Source of the DNA: Pedobacter antarcticus
GTDB lineage: Bacteria; Bacteroidota; Bacteroidia; Sphingobacteriales; Sphingobacteriaceae
DNA length: 64,000 bases
Reading direction: 5' to 3'
Assembly (NCBI RefSeq): GCF_900112985.1
Contig: NZ_FONS01000001.1
Location: 989,730-1,053,729, forward strand
The first letter of the stretch is position 1. Every line of letters begins with the position of its first letter. The notes below the pieces were generated by a model that worked only from the letters and a program-made list of their open reading frames with translations, did no database searches and was not told where the DNA came from. Both the position numbers and the translations under genes were made by a program. Below are positions 17,517-26,977 of the stretch, piece by piece.

Positions 17517-19907
17517 TCATTCATATTTCAGCGCATCTATTGTATTTGTGACCGCAGCGTTGTAGGAACGTATACTTACTGTTATTAATGTAATCACCAT
17601 CGAAATACACATAGCCAGCAAAAACGGCCAGATGCTCAAATCCATACGATAAGCAAAACCGTCGAGCCAATTGGAGACAAAAAGGTATGCTAATGGCCAG
17701 GCCACTATATTCGCAAAGAATACCATGATCAAAAATGACCCGTTCAGCATTTTAACCAGCTCCATAGTCGACGCACCCAATACTTTACGGATAGCAATTT
17801 CCTTTGTTCTTTGTGTTGCTACAAAAGAAATTAGTCCGAAAAGACCAATAAAGGAGATGAAAATAATAATTCCTGCAAATACCCGGAAAAGAAAACCAGT
17901 AACCTGATCTGCCTGATAATAGCTATTGATATCATCATTCAAAAATCTCGCCCCGTAGATTTCATTCGGAAAATATTCATTCCATTGAGTCTCTATCTCT
18001 TTCATGGCATGCCTAATCTCTTGCTTATCAATTTTAACCGCAAGCTGACCGTAAAACCTGGTCATCTGATAAAATATCATTGGGGAAATATTCTCTTTCA
18101 GATACTGGTCATTAAAATCTTTCACTACACCTACAATTGGCGCCTGGCGTCCATTTTGATTTATAATCTTCCCCAGAGCTGCTTGTGGGTCATTGATCCC
18201 TACTTTTCGAATGAAGCTCTCGTTAGCTATATAACCGTTTATAGTATCACTTTTTGTATAGACCTTTCCTGCCAGAAATGGAATATTAAATAACTGATAG
18301 TATGCTTCGTCATTGGAGGACACCCTAACTTCAAAATCCTTGTTTTCAATTCCATTAAAGCTAAAGTTCGTCGTACTCATTGAGCTCGAAAGCGGAGGCC
18401 GTGCACAGTAACTCACCATTTCAACTCCTCTAATATTTTTCACACTTTCTTTGAAAGAATTCATTCTCGTTCTGCAAAGGCTATCTCCCGGAATATCTAT
18501 CATTACAATTGCATCACTGGCAAAGCCCAATGGTTTCTCTCGCACATATTCCATCTGTTTCATGATTACGATTGTACTGATTATCAATACTATTGTAATA
18601 GAAAACTGAACGATCAACAGGATTCTGCGCAAACTGAGACTACCGGAATTTATATTGACCTTATTTTTAATAGCCATTGCAGGGCTGAAGCCGGACATGA
18701 CCATTGCGGGATAGAAACCTGCCAGAAAGGCAACGAATACAACTAACCCCAACATAAATACCAGTATAATAGGATCCTGAAACAGACTGAAGACAACTTT
18801 TTCTTTGAATAAATTCTGCATCACTGGAAATGCCAGTTCTGCGAGAATACAGGAAATAAGCAGCGCAACTACCGTAATCACTAAAGTCTCCGTTAAAAAC
18901 TGGAAGACGAGCTGTCTGCGCATGGAACCCATTACTTTTCGTACACCCACTTCTTTAGACCGGTTCACAGATTGTGCGGTGGCGAGGTTGATGAAATTTA
19001 TACAAGCAGTTACCATTAGGAAAAGACCGATTATTGCTAATCCGTAGATTTCTTTCCTGGTAATTGTAGTGTCTGAAAAATTATCGTACTTCTCACTGAA
19101 ATGTATATCCCGTAATTTTTGAAGTACACTTTTCTGATTCCCAGGTACATTTTTAGCAGTAAAATGAACTTTATTAAATTGATCAAGAGAGGCCTGCAGT
19201 GCAGCTTCCGATACATTAGGTGATTTTAAGAAGAAAACCTGGTCGCCTGAACTAACTGAACCCCAATCTTTATTATTTTTCTGTCCTGTACTTTCAATAC
19301 TTATCACAATATTTAGTGGAATACTACTATTGACCGGGATGTCCTTAAATACACCTGTCACTTTCAGGTTCATCTGATTCCAAAACAAGAAAGTCTTTCC
19401 TAAAGCCTGCTCTGCCCCGCCAAAGAACAGTTTTGCTGTTGCTTCTGAAAGAACCACAGTATTTGGTTCTGCCAACAAATTAGCTGGTCTGGCAGACAGC
19501 CAGGTCACAGGAATGATGTCAAACAATTCCGGGTCGGCAAAAAATACAGTCTTTGCTGCTTTAAATGTTTGCCTTCCAGATTCGTCTTTGACAATGGTAG
19601 CTCCTCCATTCCGGATCACCCTGGCAATTTTTTCAACTCCGGCAATTTCTCCCTTCGCTGCGTTGGCCAATGGCAATGGAGAACCGGAAGAGTGATCTAT
19701 GAAGCTATTATAATTCCAATCGGTGACAATTCTGTAAATTCTATCCTCATTTTTGTATCCCTGATCGAAGCTTAGCTGATATTTGATAAAAATAAAGATC
19801 AGGATGCAACTAGCCATACCAACTGACAGGCCAGCGACATTAATGAAATTATACACTTTATACTTCCATAAGTTCCGGATTGCTATTTTCAGGTTTATTC
19901 TAAACAT
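17517..19907 (-). CDS. MacB/FtsX-type ABC transporter permease (orphan)
   Basis: The 796-residue protein has the double FtsX architecture of Bacteroidota: TM1 near residues 21-42 after the typical N-terminus (NLWKYKVYNFINVAGLSVGM), a MacB-like periplasmic domain (to about 275), three TMs, a second TM1/MacB-like unit (about 425-660), and a final FtsX block with the motif FVATQRTKEIAIRKVLGAS. No ATP-binding subunit is adjacent. Related proteins export or act mechanically on lipoproteins or peptides, but the substrate is unknown. Confidence 0.9.
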   Translation of the reverse strand: MFRINLKIAIRNLWKYKVYNFINVAGLSVGMASCILIFIFIKYQLSFDQGYKNEDRIYRIVTDWNYNSFIDHSSGSPLPLANAAKGEIAGVEKIARVIRNGGATIVKDESGRQTFKAAKTVFFADPELFDIIPVTWLSARPANLLAEPNTVVLSEATAKLFFGGAEQALGKTFLFWNQMNLKVTGVFKDIPVNSSIPLNIVISIESTGQKNNKDWGSVSSGDQVFFLKSPNVSEAALQASLDQFNKVHFTAKNVPGNQKSVLQKLRDIHFSEKYDNFSDTTITRKEIYGLAIIGLFLMVTACINFINLATAQSVNRSKEVGVRKVMGSMRRQLVFQFLTETLVITVVALLISCILAELAFPVMQNLFKEKVVFSLFQDPIILVFMLGLVVFVAFLAGFYPAMVMSGFSPAMAIKNKVNINSGSLSLRRILLIVQFSITIVLIISTIVIMKQMEYVREKPLGFASDAIVMIDIPGDSLCRTRMNSFKESVKNIRGVEMVSYCARPPLSSSMSTTNFSFNGIENKDFEVRVSSNDEAYYQLFNIPFLAGKVYTKSDTINGYIANESFIRKVGINDPQAALGKIINQNGRQAPIVGVVKDFNDQYLKENISPMIFYQMTRFYGQLAVKIDKQEIRHAMKEIETQWNEYFPNEIYGARFLNDDINSYYQADQVTGFLFRVFAGIIIFISFIGLFGLISFVATQRTKEIAIRKVLGASTMELVKMLNGSFLIMVFFANIVAWPLAYLFVSNWLDGFAYRMDLSIWPFLLAMCISMVITLITVSIRSYNAAVTNTIDALKYE

Positions 19908-20044
19908 TACTTTAATTTTTCAGATTCTAGTCCAATGGTATGCCAATACCCGAAAACCGGAATTAACACCGCTGAACATAGTATTAAATCGTTAAGTGTT
20001 CAAATGCGGACAGACATTGTTCGGTAATGCACAACCTTAAAAAT

Positions 20045-20920
20045 CTATGATGCTTTAAATTTACATGCCCGGATATACTCACTCGGCGACATTCCGATAA
20101 CTTTTTTAAAAACACGGTTAAAAGTAATTGCACTGTTAAAACCGGTTGCATAAGCGATTTCAGAAATCGACTTGGAATCTCCATGAAGTAGTTCTTTACA
20201 CGCCTCGTTTATTCTGATCTCATTTAGAAATGACAAATAAGTTTTACGGGTATGCTTTTTAAAATACTTACAAAAGGAATGTGAAGTCATGTGTGCGATG
20301 GAAGCAATCTTCACCAAACTGATTTGTTCTGAGAAATTTTCAATAGTATACTGGAAAATATCGTTCATGCGAATTCCTTCTGACTCCGTATAATATTGCT
20401 GTGTAAATCCGGTCGATAAACCTTTCCAATTTACTACGGCACTGCTAAAATACTGCAGCAGGTTAAAGAAACGAATTAATCTGTCCAGACCAGTTAACCT
20501 GCTAATCTGTACAATCAGGTCATTGGCGACAGGATGCCCCTCAGGCAACTGGAGGCTTCCGGGCAAATTCGTGACGAATTTTTTCACCGTTTCCAATTCT
20601 GGAAAACTCAAATGTTTTTCGAAAAATTTGATATCAAAAAAGATATGAATTGCATGGATGTTTTTCTCCTGAAGATTTTCAAAATATTTAGGGTCCCCTT
20701 TAAACATGTGTGGCTGGTTCGGGCCAATCATGTAAACTTCACCTGCTTTAAATGCCTGGGTATAATTGCCGATGACAAGGGTCCCTTCTCCTTTCAGGAC
20801 TAAGGTGATCTGCGCTTCCTGATGCCGGTGAAGATAGTTATAGAAATAGGGTAAAATATCTTCCTGTATAACCACAGAGCCTTCGTTCGCGACGGGCACG
20901 GTAAATTGAATGACTTTCAT
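20045..20920 (-). CDS. AraC-family regulator with cupin sensor
   Basis: The 291-residue protein has an N-terminal cupin-like ligand-binding domain (HRHQEAQITLVLKGEGTLVIGN, about 33-54) and a C-terminal two-helix-turn-helix AraC domain (about 185-288: NFSEQISLVKIASIAHMTSHSF, FNSAITFNRVFKKVIGMSPSEY). It points away from the pruA gene, with about 290 bp between the starts, so it may control pruA or itself; this is inference. Confidence 0.9.
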   Translation of the reverse strand: MKVIQFTVPVANEGSVVIQEDILPYFYNYLHRHQEAQITLVLKGEGTLVIGNYTQAFKAGEVYMIGPNQPHMFKGDPKYFENLQEKNIHAIHIFFDIKFFEKHLSFPELETVKKFVTNLPGSLQLPEGHPVANDLIVQISRLTGLDRLIRFFNLLQYFSSAVVNWKGLSTGFTQQYYTESEGIRMNDIFQYTIENFSEQISLVKIASIAHMTSHSFCKYFKKHTRKTYLSFLNEIRINEACKELLHGDSKSISEIAYATGFNSAITFNRVFKKVIGMSPSEYIRACKFKAS

Positions 20921-21213
20921 AAGATGAGTTTAGCGTAATCTGGTTTGTGTTTAGGTTCAAAAAGGAATAAATATGCCTGGTCAGTTGCAATAACCTTTTT
21001 TGTAAACATATAAATTTATACTTTATAAATTTAAATTATCCATAATCCCCATAATAAACTTACAGACCGGACAATTATTGACAAACCTGTCTAATTCGGA
21101 TATATATAGACATAAATGTTTAGATACGGCAATTTTCGTTAATTAACTGATAATATTTGCGCTATTCATCCGCAAAAAGACTGCGTTATTTGGTAGAAAC
21201 AATAAACCCCATT
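20921..21213. other. AraC-pruA divergent intergenic region
   Basis: No gene is seen. The stretch is very AT-rich, with repeated TATAAATTTA-type motifs around 21009-21040 and a TAATATTTG -7-like sequence at 21150-21158, about 56 bases before the pruA ATG. A TTG at 21157 could extend pruA in frame by 19 codons but overlaps this element. Confidence 0.4.
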
Positions 21214-22854
21214 ATGATCAAAGGATTTTTCAACGTACCTGCACCGATAAATGAACCCGTATTAGCTTATGCACCGGGAAGTAAAGAAAGAGAGTTATTG
21301 CAGGCTGCTTTAAAGTCTGCGTACCAAAATCAACTGGACATACCCATGTATATTGGTGCTCAGGAAATCAGAACCGGTAACCTAAAACCGCTTACTCCAC
21401 CACATAATCACAAACATATTTTAGGCCATTTTCATCAAGGAGATGCAAGCCACGTAAAACTGGCAATTGATGCCGCACTTGCAGCAAAAGCAGAATGGGA
21501 AAATCTTGCATGGGAACATCGTGCTGCAATTTTCTTGAAAGCTGCTGATCTGATTGCAGGTCCATATCGTAATGAGCTGCTTGCCGCTACAATGGCTGGT
21601 CAGTCTAAAAATGCCTACCAGGCTGAAATTGATGCAGCATGTGAACTCATAGACTTCCTGAGATTCAACGTGAAATATATGACTGAAATTTACAGTCAGC
21701 AACCACCGGTATCACCTTCTGGCGTATGGAACCGTGTAGAGCAACGTCCTCTGGAAGGATTTATCTTTGCACTGACGCCTTTCAATTTTACAGCGATAGC
21801 TGGTAATTTACCGACTTCTGCTGCCATGATGGGTAATGTTATTGTTTGGAAACCTGCGAACACCCAGATCTATTCAGCTCAGGTATTAATGAAAGTATTT
21901 AAGGAAGCAGGCCTTCCTGACGGTGTAATTAACCTGATCTACGTTTCGGGACCGGTTGCAGGTGATGTAATTTTCGACCATGCTGACTTCGCCGGAATTC
22001 ATTTTACAGGTTCAACAGGCGTATTTCAGGATATATGGAAAACTATCGGAACCAATATTCACAAATACAAAACTTATCCGCGTATTGTGGGTGAAACAGG
22101 AGGAAAAGACTTTATCCTGGTACATCAGTCCGCTAATGCAAAAGCAGCAGCTACTGCTATTGTAAGGGGTGCATTTGAATACCAGGGACAGAAATGTTCT
22201 GCTGCATCCAGAGTATATATTGCCGCTTCACTCTGGCCTGAAATTAAGGACAGTATTCTTGCTGATCTCGCTACGATCAAAACAGGGCCGGTAGAAGATT
22301 TCACCAACTTTGTTAATGCTGTAATTAATGAGGCTTCTTTTGACCTGCTTGCAGATGCGATTGAAAAAGCTAGAAACAACGAATCAACCGAGATTATCGC
22401 TGGTGGTAAGTACGATAAATCTGCCGGCTATTTTATTGAGCCGACTATAATTGTCACCAAAGATCCTAAATATGCGACTATGACCCAGGAACTCTTTGGA
22501 CCTGTGCTGACAGTATATATTTATGAAGATGATGCTTTCGCAGAAACATTAGAATTAGTAGATCAAACATCTGTTTACGCATTAACAGGCGCGGTAATGG
22601 CTACCGATGCCTATGCAATTCAACAAGCTTCTGTTGCTTTAAGAAATGCAGCTGGTAATTTCTATATCAATGATAAATGTACCGGTGCTGTTGTCGGTCA
22701 ACAGCCATTTGGAGGCGCAAGAGCTTCCGGTACAAATGACAAAGCCGGATCAATGATTAATTTGCTGCGCTGGGTATCTCCAAGAACAATTAAAGAATCT
22801 TTCGTTCCGGCTCAGGATTACAGATATCCATCCTTCCTGCCGGATTTAAAATAA
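21214..22854 (+). CDS. pruA: L-glutamate gamma-semialdehyde (P5C) dehydrogenase
   Basis: The 546-residue aldehyde dehydrogenase oxidises L-glutamate gamma-semialdehyde to glutamate with NAD+ in proline and arginine degradation. Catalytic Glu is in VGETGGKDF and catalytic Cys in YQGQKCSAASRVY; the C-terminal GGARASGTNDKAG and SPRTIKE are typical of single-domain P5CDH. No proline dehydrogenase is fused or adjacent. The ATG at 21214 (MIKGFFNVPAP) matches family N-termini, so the upstream TTG at 21157 was not used. Confidence 0.93.
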   Translation: MIKGFFNVPAPINEPVLAYAPGSKERELLQAALKSAYQNQLDIPMYIGAQEIRTGNLKPLTPPHNHKHILGHFHQGDASHVKLAIDAALAAKAEWENLAWEHRAAIFLKAADLIAGPYRNELLAATMAGQSKNAYQAEIDAACELIDFLRFNVKYMTEIYSQQPPVSPSGVWNRVEQRPLEGFIFALTPFNFTAIAGNLPTSAAMMGNVIVWKPANTQIYSAQVLMKVFKEAGLPDGVINLIYVSGPVAGDVIFDHADFAGIHFTGSTGVFQDIWKTIGTNIHKYKTYPRIVGETGGKDFILVHQSANAKAAATAIVRGAFEYQGQKCSAASRVYIAASLWPEIKDSILADLATIKTGPVEDFTNFVNAVINEASFDLLADAIEKARNNESTEIIAGGKYDKSAGYFIEPTIIVTKDPKYATMTQELFGPVLTVYIYEDDAFAETLELVDQTSVYALTGAVMATDAYAIQQASVALRNAAGNFYINDKCTGAVVGQQPFGGARASGTNDKAGSMINLLRWVSPRTIKESFVPAQDYRYPSFLPDLK

Positions 22855-22886
22855 AAATTGCTGACAAGCAGATTTGAATCTATTGC

Positions 22887-22934
22887 AAAAACCTTATTCC
22901 TGATGCGCCAATGCAGATGGAGTAAGGTTTTTTT
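22887..22934 (+). terminator. Intrinsic terminator of pruA
   Basis: AAAAACCTTA (22887-22896) pairs with TAAGGTTTTT (22923-22932) and runs into a T7 tract, about 30 bases after the pruA stop. The loop is long and partly structured. Confidence 0.75.
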
Positions 22935-22988
22935 GTTGAGTATACATTCCCGGAAAAGAAAGATTATCTGTATTTTTATTTTAATCCT

Positions 22989-24827
22989 ATGCATAAATAC
23001 ATTTTTCTCCCTTTCATATTTATTATTGTACTGTCAGGCAATCTATCTGCTCAAACCCCGGCAGACAGTCTCAAGACTGAGAGCAGACGTATTGATGAGG
23101 CACGTCTGATACAGGAGCAGCAGCAGCAGCAAATAGATTCTTTAGTTAAGATTCAACTACAGGCCGAATTAAAGTTGGCATCTGGAAATAGTTCCAGAAC
23201 GATAGAGCTGGAACAAAAGCTATCCGCGATCACCAGAAGCGATAGTCTGAGAAAAATTGAACAGTTTCGTAAAATCGCTGATTTAAAGAAAACTGCGCCA
23301 GGATACCCTGTACATCTAAATCAGGACACATTATTCCATATTTATACCCGAACAGGGTCTTTTACCGCAGCCGAACGCGCAGCTGCAGCATCAAGAAAAA
23401 TAGAAAAACTATATGAAGATCCCTTCTTTAATCCCGATTCAATTGTAATCAGTAAAAATGACGATAACTATGATCTGATTTATAAAGATTCAGAAATTAT
23501 CATTTCTGTTTCTGGCCTTGACGGACTATGGTTTAATAAAAACAATGAACAGCTAGCCGGGGAATACAAAGAACAGATTAAATCTGGCATTATAAAAGAA
23601 AGAGAAGCTCACAGCCTGGTGAATTGGATGAAAAGAATTGCTTTGGTTCTGCTGATTATTATAGTTTTAGGTTTGATTATAGCTGGTATCAATTTACTCT
23701 TCCGGAAAACCTCCATCTGGCTGAAATCTGCAAGTACAGCATTCCTCGACAGACTTAAATTCCGCAACCTCCGGATATTTACACCGGAACATCTGGAAAG
23801 AATCTTTCTAAGAATCGTCAATATCATAAGGATTATAGTTATAATACTAATTATCTACCTTTCTCTTCCCCTGTTATTCAGCATTTTCCCTGAAACAGAG
23901 AAATGGACCGGAACTTTATTAAACTGGATACTGAGTCCTTTAAGGATCGCACTGGCGGCCATCTTCCACTATTTCCCGAATCTGTTTACGATTCTAATCA
24001 TCTACTTTATATTCAGATATATTCTGAGAGGAATCCGCTACTTTTTTTATGAAATAAAGAGGAAGAATATCACTTTACGCGGATTTCACGAAGACTGGGC
24101 GATACCAACGTTTAATATTCTTCGCTTCGTCCTTTACGCCTTTATGCTGATCCTGATTTTCCCTTATCTGCCCGGATCAGGTTCTCCGGCTTTTCAAGGT
24201 GTTTCCGTTTTTCTGGGTATTCTGATTTCTTTAGGATCATCCAGTGCTATTACCAATATCGTTGCCGGACTGGTAATCACATACATGCGGCCCTTCAAGA
24301 TAGGAGACCGTGTGAAAATAGGTGAGGTTACGGGAGATGTTATAGAAAAAACCATGTTGGTTACCCGCATCAAGACTATTAAAAACGAAGATATTACCGT
24401 CCCTAATTCTATGGTTTTATCGAGCAGTACGATCAATTATTCCAATCATGCCAGGGAAGATTGCGATGGGCTTATTATTCACTATATCCTTACAATAGGT
24501 TATGAAGTTCCCTGGAAAGATGTTTATGAACTTCTGATCAAAGCGGTATTAAAGACGCCTTATATTCTTTCTAATCCAACTCCTTTTGTATTGCAGACCA
24601 GTCTGGACGATTTTTACATCTCTTATCAGATTAACGCTTATACCAGAGAACCCAATAAACAGGCTCAGATTTACAGCAACCTGATGGAAAACATTCAGGA
24701 TACTTTTAATGCTGCTGGCATAGAAATCCTTTCTCCACATTACCGGGCAGTCAGAAATGGTGAGGAACTTGCCGTACCACCCGATTTTGTTCCTAAAGAA
24801 TCTGATAAGAACTCCAAAAAACAGTAG
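22989..24827 (+). CDS. MscS-family mechanosensitive channel with secreted N-terminal region
   Basis: The 612-residue protein begins with a signal peptide (to about residue 23), then a charged, Gln-rich stretch with coiled-coil character (QEQQQQQI at about 42-49) in the periplasm. Several membrane helices lie between about 215 and 425. The MscS core (about 410-580) is shown by SLGSSSAITNIVAGLVITYMRPF, IGDRVKIG and NEDITVPNSMVLSS. Such channels release solutes on osmotic downshift. It is the large Bacteroidota form, roughly twice the size of E. coli MscS. Confidence 0.9.
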   Translation: MHKYIFLPFIFIIVLSGNLSAQTPADSLKTESRRIDEARLIQEQQQQQIDSLVKIQLQAELKLASGNSSRTIELEQKLSAITRSDSLRKIEQFRKIADLKKTAPGYPVHLNQDTLFHIYTRTGSFTAAERAAAASRKIEKLYEDPFFNPDSIVISKNDDNYDLIYKDSEIIISVSGLDGLWFNKNNEQLAGEYKEQIKSGIIKEREAHSLVNWMKRIALVLLIIIVLGLIIAGINLLFRKTSIWLKSASTAFLDRLKFRNLRIFTPEHLERIFLRIVNIIRIIVIILIIYLSLPLLFSIFPETEKWTGTLLNWILSPLRIALAAIFHYFPNLFTILIIYFIFRYILRGIRYFFYEIKRKNITLRGFHEDWAIPTFNILRFVLYAFMLILIFPYLPGSGSPAFQGVSVFLGILISLGSSSAITNIVAGLVITYMRPFKIGDRVKIGEVTGDVIEKTMLVTRIKTIKNEDITVPNSMVLSSSTINYSNHAREDCDGLIIHYILTIGYEVPWKDVYELLIKAVLKTPYILSNPTPFVLQTSLDDFYISYQINAYTREPNKQAQIYSNLMENIQDTFNAAGIEILSPHYRAVRNGEELAVPPDFVPKESDKNSKKQ

Positions 24828-24889
24828 TCGAACACCCCCCTCCTCCAGGTTTGAGCTAAAGCGTAACGAACATTTTTGAACCTTTTCTG

Positions 24890-24918
24890 GTAATATTACA
24901 TAAGTACTTATATATTTA
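24890..24918 (+). promoter_or_regulatory. Promoter and paired palindromes before the hut-operon marR
   Basis: Two adjacent perfect palindromes, GTAATATTAC (24890-24899) and ATAAGTACTTAT (24900-24911), lead into TATATTTA (24911-24918), a near match to TAnnTTTG. The ATG is at 24922, so transcription would start at or next to the start codon. The palindromes are candidate sites for the MarR protein itself. Confidence 0.5.
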
Positions 24919-24921
24919 GGT

Positions 24922-25431
24922 ATGAATTATTATCAATCACTTGGATATCTGGTCTTAGGCAGCCGTCTGAAAAGATTAAGCGAGCTTTTTTTATCAGAAA
25001 TCAATAAAGCTTATCGCCTTCAAGGGATCGCTTTCGAGACAACATGGTTCCCCGTATTCCAATTACTCGATAAACATAAAGTACTCACAATACAAGAAAT
25101 TGCCGAGCAAATGGAAGTTTCTCAACCTGGAGCCAGTCAGTTAATTGCCGGACTAAAACAAAAAGGTCTGGTCTGCAGTCAGGCACATGCAGCAGATGCC
25201 AGGAAACAACAAATCACCTTAAGTGAGCAGGGAAAGACCTTACTTATGCGCGTAAAGCCTGTTTGGGAAGCTATCCGAATTGCAATGGAAGATATGGCTG
25301 GTACCGATGGGCATCACCTGCTGGAAAACCTCACCAGACTTGAAGATGAATTCAAATCGAAAGGTTTGGTAAATAATATCATGGAAAACCTTAATTCTAA
25401 AAACATTATTAGTCATGAAGAAAATATTTAA
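24922..25431 (+). CDS. MarR-family regulator of the hut operon
   Basis: The 169-residue protein has a MarR winged helix (about 35-115), with the recognition helix around EISQPGASQLIAG-like residues 68-82 and wing DARKQQITLSEQG. Its 3' end overlaps hutH by 17 bp, so it belongs to the histidine-utilisation operon and probably controls it, in place of the GntR-type HutC of other phyla. It is paralogous to the N-terminal part of the MarR-GNAT protein at 36767 (shared QGI-FETxWFPV). The ligand may be urocanate or another pathway intermediate; this is inference. Confidence 0.88.
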   Translation: MNYYQSLGYLVLGSRLKRLSELFLSEINKAYRLQGIAFETTWFPVFQLLDKHKVLTIQEIAEQMEVSQPGASQLIAGLKQKGLVCSQAHAADARKQQITLSEQGKTLLMRVKPVWEAIRIAMEDMAGTDGHHLLENLTRLEDEFKSKGLVNNIMENLNSKNIISHEENI

Positions 25432-26977
25432 TTATGGTATTGATCATCTGACAACCGGTATCTGTCTTGACATTGCTGCTGGAAATATAGTCGGACAATT
25501 ATCGGAAACAGCTAAAAACCAGATCAATATATCGTGGCATTCGGTACAGGAAATTGTCGTCAGGGAACATCCGGTTTACGGAATTAATACCGGTTTTGGC
25601 CCATTGTGTGATACGCGTATATCTGAAAAAGACACCTCTTTGTTACAGCGCAATATACTCCAAAGCCATAGTGTTGGTGTAGGTGCTCCAATTCCGGCCG
25701 AGACTGCTAAAATCATGCTGATTACCAAAGTCCAGGCATTAGCCCAGGGATATTCCGGAATAGCGCTGACGACACTTGAACGTATCCTCTGGCATATCGA
25801 AGAAAATATCATTCCCATAGTTCCGGAAAAAGGATCTGTCGGCGCATCCGGTGACCTTGCTCCCCTTTCACATTTATTTCTGCCGCTGATAGGAATGGGC
25901 GAAGTCTACAGGAATGGAAGCCGGATAAGCGCCGCTGAAATGCTAAAGCAACATGGATTGGAGCCATTGGTTCTGGGGCCTAAAGAAGGACTTGCATTGA
26001 TCAATGGCACCCAGTTTATCCTTGCTTTTGCAGTAAAAGGAGTCGAGCGGTTGCACCATGCTTTGGAATGTGCCGATCTGATCGGTGCTATGTCGCTGGA
26101 GGGGCTTACAGGCTCTGCCAGACCATTTGACCCCAGGCTGCATCAGTTAAGACCCTTTAAAGGGAATATCCAGGTCGCAGCGAGATTGACCTCACTTTTA
26201 TCCGGTTCACAAATTAATAGCTCTCACGCACATTGCAGCCGGGTTCAGGATCCCTATAGCTTACGTTGTATGCCTCAGGTTCATGGTGCGTCAAGAAATG
26301 CGTGGCTGCATCTGAAGGAGTTAACGGAAATAGAACTCAATTCCGTGACAGATAATCCAATTATTTTTAGCGCGGACGATACGATCAGCGGTGGTAATTT
26401 TCATGGTCAGCCGCTTGCAATGGCTTTAGATTATGCGTGTGTTGCGGCCGCCGAGCTTGGAAATATTGCAGACAGACGTTGTTACCTAATGAATGAAGGT
26501 AAGTACGATTTGCCTAAACTCCTAATTGCTGATGCCGGTCTGAATTCCGGTTTAATGATTCCTCAATACACCACAGCAGCATTAGTAACCGAAAATAAAA
26601 CACTCTGCTTTCCTGCCAGTGCAGACAGTGTCCCAACCTCGCTCGGACAGGAGGACCATGTATCCATGGGTTCAATCAGCGGCAGAAAACTTAATCAGAT
26701 AATTGACAACCTGGAATACATTCAGGCTATAGAATTACTTTATGCTGCTCAGGCTATCGATTTTCGCCGCCCCCTTCGATCAGGCCCCGTTATAGAAGCT
26801 TGCCATGAGCTTATCCGCCAAAAAAGCAGCTTTGCTACCGAAGACCGGATTTTCGCATTGGATATACAAGCCATCCATCAACTTTTGACAAGCGGCAGTT
26901 TTCTACAAACTGCAAACCAAACTGCATCTGCTCACCATATAAATTTAAAACATGATGAATCATTCAGCCTTTCTTGA
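25415..26977 (+). CDS. hutH: Histidine ammonia-lyase
   Basis: The 520-residue enzyme deaminates histidine to urocanate, the first step of the pathway. Ala144-Ser145-Gly146 in [14 protein letters not shown] is the triplet that cyclises to the MIO prosthetic group. Other family motifs are [10 protein letters not shown] (about 55-64), [10 protein letters not shown] and the Gln/Glu-rich [18 protein letters not shown]. It overlaps the upstream regulator gene by 17 bp and the hutU start by 26 bp. Confidence 0.97.
   Translation: MKKIFNYGIDHLTTGICLDIAAGNIVGQLSETAKNQINISWHSVQEIVVREHPVYGINTGFGPLCDTRISEKDTSLLQRNILQSHSVGVGAPIPAETAKIMLITKVQALAQGYSGIALTTLERILWHIEENIIPIVPEKGSVGASGDLAPLSHLFLPLIGMGEVYRNGSRISAAEMLKQHGLEPLVLGPKEGLALINGTQFILAFAVKGVERLHHALECADLIGAMSLEGLTGSARPFDPRLHQLRPFKGNIQVAARLTSLLSGSQINSSHAHCSRVQDPYSLRCMPQVHGASRNAWLHLKELTEIELNSVTDNPIIFSADDTISGGNFHGQPLAMALDYACVAAAELGNIADRRCYLMNEGKYDLPKLLIADAGLNSGLMIPQYTTAALVTENKTLCFPASADSVPTSLGQEDHVSMGSISGRKLNQIIDNLEYIQAIELLYAAQAIDFRRPLRSGPVIEACHELIRQKSSFATEDRIFALDIQAIHQLLTSGSFLQTANQTASAHHINLKHDESFSLS

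Noticed and set aside
21089..21111. GTCTA...TAGAC upstream of pruA as another BlaI-type site
   Set aside because: The half-sites are 13 bases apart rather than 6, so the geometry differs from the sites at 59472, 59510 and 63122.
21157..21213. TTG-started extension of pruA
   Set aside because: The extra 19 residues do not look like the family N-terminus and the TTG overlaps a -7-like element; ATG 21214 fits better.
23113..23133. Run of CAG/Gln codons in the mscS-like gene as a slippage site
   Set aside because: The frame is intact before and after it and the stretch fits a coiled-coil region; nothing indicates phase variation.
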